Source: Rubrobacter sp.
GTDB taxonomy: Bacteria; Actinomycetota; Rubrobacteria; Rubrobacterales; Rubrobacteraceae
DNA: 14,574 nucleotides
Reading direction: 5' to 3'
Assembly (NCBI GenBank): GCA_016781775.1
Contig: JADDPR010000464.1
Span: 1 to 14,574 of the forward strand
In this document: piece after piece, positions 9,872 through 14,574 of the stretch
Numbering within the stretch: position 1 is the stretch's first letter
Layout of the letters: each line of letters begins with the position of its first letter
Translations under genes and position numbers: made by a program
The notes under the pieces: generated by a model
Told to the model about the DNA's origin: nothing
Databases searched by the model: none
Seen by the model: the letters and a program-made list of their open reading frames with translations, nothing else

Positions 9872-10182
9872 TCAGTAGTTCGGCAGCTCGTTCGCCCCGC
9901 ACGACCAGCCGACGGCCGTGACTCCTCGGAGTCGAGCGCGCGCAACAGGTCCTGTACGCCGGCGGCGCGCCGTGCTGTGCCCGAAGGGCACCTTCTCCGA
10001 CTCCCCGTAGGCCCTGGGGTCCATCGCGATCGCGCGGTGCTCCCCGCCGAGGGCGCGTCTGCTCCCTCCGCCACACGGCGTGCTCGTGCACCGGCCGCCG
10101 ACAAAAAGCACGGGCGGCCCATCGGTACCGCTGTCGATGTAGCGGGTCCCTGTGCTCCGTCGCTGGTGGTCACGGTCGGCAT
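9872..10182 (-). pseudogene. Decayed alpha/beta hydrolase gene with several frameshifts
   Basis: Pieces of one alpha/beta hydrolase can be followed through all three minus-strand frames. The order is MPTVTTSDG from ATG 10182 (good ribosome-binding site GGAGGACGGAG), then RYIDSGTDGPPVLFV in a second frame, VWRREQTR in the third, HRAIAMDPRAYGESEKVPFG back in the second, VQDLLRALD in the first, and finally LRGVTAVGWSCGANEL, which holds the GxSxG nucleophile elbow (GWSCG), ending at TGA 9872-9874. That needs about five frame changes in roughly 310 bp. Only about the first 100 residues of a family of usually 250-300 remain, and the His/Asp part and lid are gone. No single frame gives a working protein. 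It lies between the metal permease and the GatC-like gene. Assembly errors could explain one shift but hardly all of them plus the missing C-terminus. Confidence 0.75.
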
Positions 10183-10255
10183 CTCCGTCCTCCACGTACT
10201 CGCTTACTCAACGTCATCCTCCGCGGGTTGGCGGTCGGTTTCCCGCAGCGGCCTG

Positions 10256-11002
10256 TTAGAAGGGGTAGGTCGCCAAGCCCAACGCCCCGAGCATGTACCA
10301 GGCACCCAGGGCCATGCTCAGGCATCCCAGGACCGGAACCACCCGCTCGAAGTTCCTGGCCACGGGACCGTTCACGATCGCCAGGCCGAATGCGGTCGAA
10401 ACTAAGGCCATGGAGATCGCCGACCTGGCGGCGAAGATCAGCAGCGCTCCCGCGGCCTGTGCCTTGTCGGGGATGGTCGTGAGCAACAGCAGGGTGAGTC
10501 CCCCCGAGCCACCGGTGCCGTGCACGAGCCCGATGCCGTAGGCCGAGAGCGCGGTACGCACCGGCGTGCCGTGGTGGCGGTCGCCCGAGGGGTTTGCGGC
10601 GTACGATCGTAGGAAGCGGCGTGAATACCTCTCGTCGTGGGCGTGGTAGGCCCCGTGCCACCACCGGTGGAGCAGCCGGACGGCGAGGAAGACTATCACC
10701 GTACCGATAACCACTTCGGTGGTCCGCTGCAACGGTTCGGGCATGGCGCTGCCAAAAATCACGAGCGGCAGGCCCACAGTCGTCAGCGTGGTGCCGTGCC
10801 CGAAGCCCCAGCTCAGGCCCATGAAGCTGGCCTTGCGCACCCGCGCGCGATCCTTTTCGGAGGCGGTCAGGGTGGTGACCGCGGCAAGGTGGTCCGGGTC
10901 GGAGGCGTGCCTCAGGCCCAGAAAGAGGCCCACGAGCAGGATCACCCACAGCCCTTCGGAACCGTGCATGAAGCCTTCCAGCCAGGCATCTATCGCGCCC
11001 AC
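10256..11002 (-). CDS. NicO/NiCoT-family nickel/cobalt permease, likely cobalt uptake
   Basis: This polytopic inner-membrane transporter of 248 residues probably supplies cobalt to the nitrile hydratase encoded upstream, as NhlF does in Rhodococcus rhodochrous J1 (established for that system, inferred here). The first membrane segment carries the family signature H-x4-D-H in GLRHASDPDHLAAV (His32, Asp37, His38). Further segments include SWGFGHGTTLTTVGLPLVIF, TEVVIGTVIVFLAVRLL, GLVHGTGGSGGLTLLLL, a hydrophobic stretch around 185-210, and the C-terminal VLGCLSMALGAWYMLGAL. Cytosolic loops are His-rich (HRWWHGAYHAH, GDRHH). I chose GTG at 11002 because GGAGGAG lies 9 nt upstream; a TTG at 11023 would put that site inside the gene. 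Nickel cannot be excluded from sequence; the cobalt-type hydratase argues for cobalt. Confidence 0.88.
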   Translation of the reverse strand: MGAIDAWLEGFMHGSEGLWVILLVGLFLGLRHASDPDHLAAVTTLTASEKDRARVRKASFMGLSWGFGHGTTLTTVGLPLVIFGSAMPEPLQRTTEVVIGTVIVFLAVRLLHRWWHGAYHAHDERYSRRFLRSYAANPSGDRHHGTPVRTALSAYGIGLVHGTGGSGGLTLLLLTTIPDKAQAAGALLIFAARSAISMALVSTAFGLAIVNGPVARNFERVVPVLGCLSMALGAWYMLGALGLATYPF

Positions 11003-11011
11003 GCGCGCAAT

Positions 11012-11018
11012 CTCCTCC
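11012..11018 (-). promoter_or_regulatory. Ribosome-binding site deciding the permease start
   Basis: On the minus strand GGAGGAG lies 9 nt before the GTG at 11002. It would fall within the coding sequence if translation began at the upstream TTG (11023), so it favours the shorter protein. Confidence 0.6.
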
Positions 11019-11067
11019 GCCAACGGGCGTCCGATGTTTCGGTTGCTTGACCCACGACCCTACTACG

Positions 11068-12606
11068 TCAACTCCCTGTCGCCGCGGCGGACTTGACGTT
11101 GTACGCGCCGGTCTGCTCGAAGGCGTGTGCCCCTTTCAGCACGGTCTCCTCGTCCCACTTCCTGCCGACGAGCATCATGCCCACGGGCAGGCCCTCGGAA
11201 AGGGCGCAGGGGACGTTCATCGCCGGATGGCCGCTCACGTCGAAGGGGGCGGTGTTGGCGATCATTTCCAGGGCCCGGGCGACCCTCACCTCGATGGGGG
11301 CATCGGCCGGCGGTATCTCCGTGGCCTTCATCGGGAGGGTGGGCATGAGGAGAAGGTCCACTTCTTCGAGCGCCTCGTCGTAGGCGGCCTTGAGATTGCG
11401 GGCGAGGTTCTGCGCCTTGGCGTAGTAGCGCCCCCCGTAGGCGTCGCGCAGGTACTGGCCCATCAGCACGGTGAGCTTGACCGTCTCGGAGAGGTCGTCG
11501 GCGTTCAGCTTGCGCCCCCGCCCGTACACGTCCAGCAACGAGGTCGCGTAGTGGCCCTCCCAGTTGGTGCCCATCGAGTTGCCGCGCACCATGAGCTCCG
11601 TGGCGCCCTCGATGGCGATGCCGTTCCAAATGTGGATGCCGTCCAGGTGCATTGGGATGGAGACCTCGGAGACCTCCGCGCCCAGCCCCTCGAAGGCTGC
11701 CGCCGCCTCGCGAACGGTTTCGTCCACATCGTCCTCCGAGAGCCCCGGCAACCCGAAGCCCTCGGATACCACCCCTATCTTCAACCCTTGTGCGCCGCCG
11801 TTCAGGGCGTTCGCGTAGTCCCCGACCTTGACGTTCTTCTGGCGTGGATCCAGGCCGTCTTCTCCGGCCAGCGCGGTGAGGAGCAGGGCCACGTCGGGGA
11901 CGGTGGCGGCCATGGGCCCGGTGTGATCCAGCGTCAGTTCTATCGGAAAGACGCCAGTGTACGGAACGAGACCGTGCGTGGCCTTGAGACCGTAGACGCC
12001 GCACCAGCCGGAGGGCATGCGTATCGAACCGCCCTGGTCCCCGCCTATGGCCATGTCCACCTCGCCGGCGGCGACGAGCGCCGCGCTGCCGCTTGAGGAG
12101 CCCCCCGCGGAGCGCGAGTGGTCGTGGGGGTTGAGAACCGGGCCCGTATCGGAGGTGTGGCTGCCGCCGGAGAAGCACAGGTGCTCGCAGACGGCCTTGC
12201 CCGCGATCTCGCCCCCCGCGTCCAGGATGCGCGTGACGATGGTCGCGTCGAACTCGGGGACGTACCCCTCGAGCGTTACCGTGCCGTTCATCATCGGGAT
12301 GCCCGCGACGCAGACGTTGTCCTTGATGGCTATTCGCTTGCCCGCGAGGGGACCGTTCTCTGCGCCCTTGATGGAGCACTTCCAGTACCAGGCATTGAGC
12401 GGGTTCTCTTCCGGTCCGGGCCTGTAGCCCCCCGAGCGCGGGTACTTGACGGGCAGCGCGGGCTCGGCGAGCTGATCCAGCCTGGCGTAAGACGCGAGCG
12501 TACCTCCTATGAGCCCGGCGTACGAGCGCGCTTCTTCATCGCCCAGACGAAGCCCGAAACCACGTCCTATCTCTTGGAGTTGCTCAGCATTCGGCGGCTT
12601 TGGCAT
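11068..12606 (-). CDS. Nitrile-cluster amidase (amidase-signature family)
   Basis: This enzyme would hydrolyse the amide made by nitrile hydratase to a carboxylic acid and ammonia. It has 512 residues, about the length of the Rhodococcus nitrile-cluster amidases. The N-terminal segment is a helical region plus KYPRSGGYRPGPEENPLNAW, characteristic of that group and lacking in the second amidase here. The triad is complete: Lys95 (AIKDNV), cis-Ser170 (SAGGSSSGSAA) and nucleophile Ser194 (DQGGSIRMPSG). This is one residue off the Lys96/Ser171/Ser195 I recall for the Rhodococcus sp. N-771 enzyme. The start is ATG at 12606 with GAAGGA about 8 nt upstream. It lies after the hydratase accessory gene and before the metal permease, as expected for a nitrile-to-acid pathway. 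The substrate range (aliphatic or aromatic amides) cannot be read from the sequence. Confidence 0.92.
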   Translation of the reverse strand: MPKPPNAEQLQEIGRGFGLRLGDEEARSYAGLIGGTLASYARLDQLAEPALPVKYPRSGGYRPGPEENPLNAWYWKCSIKGAENGPLAGKRIAIKDNVCVAGIPMMNGTVTLEGYVPEFDATIVTRILDAGGEIAGKAVCEHLCFSGGSHTSDTGPVLNPHDHSRSAGGSSSGSAALVAAGEVDMAIGGDQGGSIRMPSGWCGVYGLKATHGLVPYTGVFPIELTLDHTGPMAATVPDVALLLTALAGEDGLDPRQKNVKVGDYANALNGGAQGLKIGVVSEGFGLPGLSEDDVDETVREAAAAFEGLGAEVSEVSIPMHLDGIHIWNGIAIEGATELMVRGNSMGTNWEGHYATSLLDVYGRGRKLNADDLSETVKLTVLMGQYLRDAYGGRYYAKAQNLARNLKAAYDEALEEVDLLLMPTLPMKATEIPPADAPIEVRVARALEMIANTAPFDVSGHPAMNVPCALSEGLPVGMMLVGRKWDEETVLKGAHAFEQTGAYNVKSAAATGS

Positions 12607-12729
12607 CGCTCAGGTCCTTCCTCGCTTCTCTTTCTCTACTCCAGCACGCTCACAGGCACGGCAGGTGACTGATCCTCCGGATCGAAGTCCGCGAAACGGC
12701 CTTTGTCAGCCCGCGCTAGGCCGAGGTCC
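12607..12729 (-). other. Short gap with a protein-like remnant frame
   Basis: This spacer of 123 bp lies between the accessory gene and the amidase. One minus-strand frame stays open from inside the accessory gene (12782) to a TAG at 12636-12638 and reads protein-like (GRFADFDPEDQSPAVPVSV). It has no plausible start codon before its last few residues, so it is not a gene by itself. It may be the remnant of a longer C-terminus or of a lost gene. A GATCC/GGATC inverted repeat lies around 12671-12683. The amidase ribosome-binding site is at the low-coordinate end. No promoter is evident. Confidence 0.3.
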
Positions 12730-13182
12730 TCAGTGATGGTGGTCGTCCCTCGTGCCCGAGACGAACTCGGATGCCCTCTCGTTTATCTCTTCTTCCGAAA
12801 GAAGCCCCCGCTCCTTGACGAGGGCTTCGAACGAGGCCAGCCAGTGGCGGTAATAATTCCACACGGCACGTTCGTCCTCGTCGGATCTTTCCCAACCACC
12901 GATCTCCGAGATAAGCCGCTGGCGAAACTCTTCCCAGTCGTAGTGTCCCCGATCGGACAGCGCGATGGCCATGCCGAACGCCTGGCTCTCCCACGGCGTC
13001 TCGAACACCAGCTCCCCGTTTTTCCTGGGAAGAGCGGCCGCGCCGCCCATGTCGGCGACCAACCGTTCCGCCTTGGCCCGGCTGCGCCTCAGCTCTAGAG
13101 GCGCTCCCCTTCGAGGAGTGCTGCTCCTTCCTGAAGCACCCGGTCCCTGGTGCGTATCCCCTCCATGATGATCCGCCCCCAT
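12730..13182 (-). CDS. Nitrile hydratase accessory protein (beta-subunit-like activator)
   Basis: This 150-residue protein is related to the N-terminal domain of nitrile hydratase beta. Relatives (P14K/NhlE type in cobalt enzymes) deliver cobalt-loaded, oxidised alpha subunit by self-subunit swapping. Visible family features are PRKNGELVFETPWESQAFGM (52-71), HYDWEEFRQRLISEIG (80-95) and VWNYYRHWLASFEALVKERG (107-126), a pattern also seen in the beta subunit here (NPWEKAIFGSM, LDEFRHGIE, YYEHWLETMEKNLVEKG). Both ends carry His clusters: MGADHHGGDTHQG at the start and DDHHH at the stop, plausible metal-binding tails. The start ATG at 13182 lies 17 nt after the alpha stop behind an AGAGGCGGGGGG purine run; the open frame further upstream overlaps alpha and is a shadow. 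It is not a second beta subunit, because the C-terminal SH3-like barrel domain is absent. Confidence 0.85.
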   Translation of the reverse strand: MGADHHGGDTHQGPGASGRSSTPRRGAPLELRRSRAKAERLVADMGGAAALPRKNGELVFETPWESQAFGMAIALSDRGHYDWEEFRQRLISEIGGWERSDEDERAVWNYYRHWLASFEALVKERGLLSEEEINERASEFVSGTRDDHHH

Positions 13183-13199
13183 GGCCCCCCGCCTCTTTC

Positions 13200-13847
13200 T
13201 CACCGTGTCTCTTGCGGATCGCGGGGCTTGCCCACGCCGATCATTGAGTCGCGGGTTACGAGGTCCGCGAGCTCCTCTTCGGACATCCCTTCCGTACCCT
13301 CCGGGCGCTCCGGCAGCACGAAGTACCGGATCTCGGAGCTGCTGTCCCACACCCGCACGTCCTTGGACTCGTCGAGATCGAGGCCGAACTCCTCCCGCAA
13401 CACCTTGCGGGGCTCCATCACCGCGCGGGACCGGTACTGGGGGTACTTGTACCAGTTGGGCGGCAGCCCGAGCACGGGCCACGGGTAGCACGAACACAGC
13501 GTGCACACGACGGTGTTGTGGATCTGGTCGGTGTTCTCGACCACCACCATGTGCTCGCCTTGCATCCCGCCGATGCCCAGCTGCTCGCAGGCCGCGTTGG
13601 CGTCCTCCAAGAGCAGCGCCTTGAAATCCGGATCGCTCCAGGCGCGGGCCACGACTTTGGCCCCGAGCATCGGACCGATGTCGGTTTCGTAGGCGCTGAC
13701 CACCTTGTCTATCGCATCGGCGCTGACGAGCCCCTTCTCGACCAAAAGAGACTCAAGGGCCTTGGCGCGGACCGCGATCTCCGCGTCCGAGACCGGGAAA
13801 GTCTCGTCCCCGGATGCCTGACCACCCACCGGGCGCTCTACGCTCAT
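13200..13847 (-). CDS. nthA: Nitrile hydratase alpha subunit, cobalt type
   Basis: This is the metal-binding subunit that, paired with beta, hydrates nitriles to amides in the cytoplasm. At 215 residues it has normal length. The metal claw is VCTLCSCYPWPVLGLPPNWYK, with Cys115, Cys118, Ser119 and Cys120; the family uses these plus two backbone amides, with two Cys oxidised to sulfinic and sulfenic acids. Thr116 and Tyr121 (CTLCSCY) mark the cobalt class; iron enzymes have CSLCSCT. Upstream RAWSDPDFKALLLEDANAA (68-86) and downstream YRSRAVMEPRKVLREEFGL (138-156) are also typical. The start ATG at 13847 is preceded by GGGAGA. The gene lies 51 bp after beta and 17 bp before the accessory gene. 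Thiocyanate hydrolase gamma is a relative, but the single beta gene and the amidases favour nitrile hydratase. Confidence 0.96.
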   Translation of the reverse strand: MSVERPVGGQASGDETFPVSDAEIAVRAKALESLLVEKGLVSADAIDKVVSAYETDIGPMLGAKVVARAWSDPDFKALLLEDANAACEQLGIGGMQGEHMVVVENTDQIHNTVVCTLCSCYPWPVLGLPPNWYKYPQYRSRAVMEPRKVLREEFGLDLDESKDVRVWDSSSEIRYFVLPERPEGTEGMSEEELADLVTRDSMIGVGKPRDPQETR

Positions 13848-13868
13848 CGCTCATCTCCCTTCGTTTTC

Positions 13869-13884
13869 GGTGCCCTGGGGCACC
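13869..13884 (-). promoter_or_regulatory. Hairpin in the beta-alpha intercistronic space
   Basis: GGTGCC-CCAG-GGCACC (minus-strand sense) forms a perfect 6-bp stem with a 4-nt loop, or 7 bp with a 2-nt loop, 15 nt after the beta stop and 22 nt before the alpha ATG. The following bases are GAAAACGAA, not a T-tract, so it is more likely an mRNA-stability or translation-tuning element than a terminator. Confidence 0.35.
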
Positions 13885-13898
13885 ACAATCTGCCCGCT

Positions 13899-14574
13899 CT
13901 ACCCCTGGGGGGGCTCGAGGTAGCTCTCCCAGAGATCCACGTAGACGTCTTCGCGCGGTTCTGCGGAACCACCCCACAGCTCTTCTGCGCCAAAGCGGAC
14001 GCAGTAGACGTATTCGGGGTTCTCTCCCTGGCCGTGCGCGTTCGTGTCGGGCAAAACGAAGGCGTCGTATACTCGATCAACGACGCCTTGCTTACCCCGC
14101 GCATACCGCGGAAGGCGCGTATGCCCCCGGGGATGCACGTTCCGAGTCCGTACCCGGTCTCCGACCCGAAATCGCGGCTTTGCCGAAACCTCACGGCTGG
14201 TAGAGCCGCCGTTGCGGACCAGCCCAGAAAGACGATCCGTCAGCTCGGGATCTTCCCTTCGGGGTACGGAGGCCTCCGGATTCTTCGAGAACTCCTGGAT
14301 CCTGGCGTCCAGCTCTTCTCGGTCTATTACCCCTTTCTCTACCAGGTTCTTCTCCATCGTTTCGAGCCAGTGCTCATAGTAGGAGGATGTGAGGTAGTTG
14401 GCGGGGTTCATCACCTCGATACCGTGTCGGAACTCGTCGAGGTTGTACAAGCCCTGCCCCATGGTGGCGAGCATGCTACCGAAGATCGCCTTCTCCCAGG
14501 GATTGTGGAACACGGGCTCGTTGGCCTCCACATCCACACGCCCGAGACCGTGCATCCCACCTAAGTCATGTACT
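13899..14574 (-). CDS. nthB: Nitrile hydratase beta subunit, 5' end cut by window
   Basis: This is the partner of the alpha subunit; it completes the active site and hydrogen-bonds the oxidised cysteines. The frame is open to the window edge and reads VHDLGGMHGLGRV, matching the start of family members (M-x-G-[IV]-HDLGGMHG), so about three codons are missing. The ATG at 14555 is internal. Counting from it, the helical N-terminal domain has NPWEKAIFGSM (18-28), EFRHGIE with Arg43 (equivalent to the conserved Arg52 once about nine residues are added) and YYEHWLETMEKNLVEKGVI. The C-terminal SH3-like barrel has FRVGDRVRTRNVHPRGHTRL (129-148), RYARGKQG, and FVLPDTNAHGQGE to VRFGAEELWG. It is the first nitrile gene seen here; the order beta-alpha-accessory is common for cobalt-type clusters. 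The promoter must lie outside the window. Confidence 0.95.
   Translation of the reverse strand, partial: VHDLGGMHGLGRVDVEANEPVFHNPWEKAIFGSMLATMGQGLYNLDEFRHGIEVMNPANYLTSSYYEHWLETMEKNLVEKGVIDREELDARIQEFSKNPEASVPRREDPELTDRLSGLVRNGGSTSREVSAKPRFRVGDRVRTRNVHPRGHTRLPRYARGKQGVVDRVYDAFVLPDTNAHGQGENPEYVYCVRFGAEELWGGSAEPREDVYVDLWESYLEPPQG

Noticed and set aside
10170..10949. Alternative minus-strand frame over the permease
   Set aside because: It is Arg/Gly-rich without membrane segments, while the overlapping frame has the H-x4-D-H motif and transmembrane helices.
13183..13506. N-terminal extension of the accessory protein into the alpha subunit gene
   Set aside because: It overlaps motif-bearing alpha coding sequence in another frame; the ATG at 13182 has a purine-rich ribosome-binding site and gives family length.

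Overview
The window is GC-rich and codes densely, almost entirely on the minus strand. It holds ten complete intact genes, two genes cut by the window edges and one decayed gene. GC-rich wobble positions, GTG starts and the gene families fit a high-GC actinobacterium. A Rubrobacter-like organism is my best guess, but no rRNA or other marker gene is present to confirm it.

Right half (14574 down to about 8150, minus strand): a nitrile-utilisation cluster. In transcription order it encodes the nitrile hydratase beta subunit (5' end just outside the window), the cobalt-type alpha subunit with its CTLCSC metal-binding claw, a His-ended accessory protein, an amidase-signature amidase resembling those of Rhodococcus nitrile clusters, a NicO/NiCoT-type nickel/cobalt permease, a badly frameshifted alpha/beta hydrolase remnant, a small GatC/AtzG-like protein, and a second amidase translationally coupled to it. 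Together these would import cobalt, mature the hydratase, and turn a nitrile into an amide and then a carboxylic acid.

Left-centre (7944 down to 987, minus strand): after a gap of about 200 bp comes a tightly overlapped leucine/isovalerate-degradation operon. It encodes an AMP-forming acyl-CoA synthetase, 3-hydroxy-3-methylglutaryl-CoA lyase, the carboxyltransferase (beta) subunit of 3-methylcrotonyl-CoA carboxylase, methylglutaconyl-CoA hydratase, and the biotin-carrying alpha subunit. Three of the four junctions are 4-bp ATGA or GTGA overlaps and the fourth is a 4-bp gap. Isovaleryl-CoA dehydrogenase, needed to complete the route, is not in the window.

Left edge (1 to 842, plus strand): the 3' part of a tyrosine recombinase gene, converging on the operon. 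The intervening 144 bp holds two hairpins.

The most interesting reading is inference: the acyl-CoA synthetase may join the two modules, so that a branched nitrile such as isovaleronitrile passes through amide and acid to a CoA thioester and then to acetoacetate plus acetyl-CoA. Other points of interest are a putative two-subunit amidase inside a nitrile hydratase cluster, a Ser in place of the usual catalytic Cys in the HMG-CoA lyase, and the hydrolase remnant, which suggests the cluster is still being remodelled.
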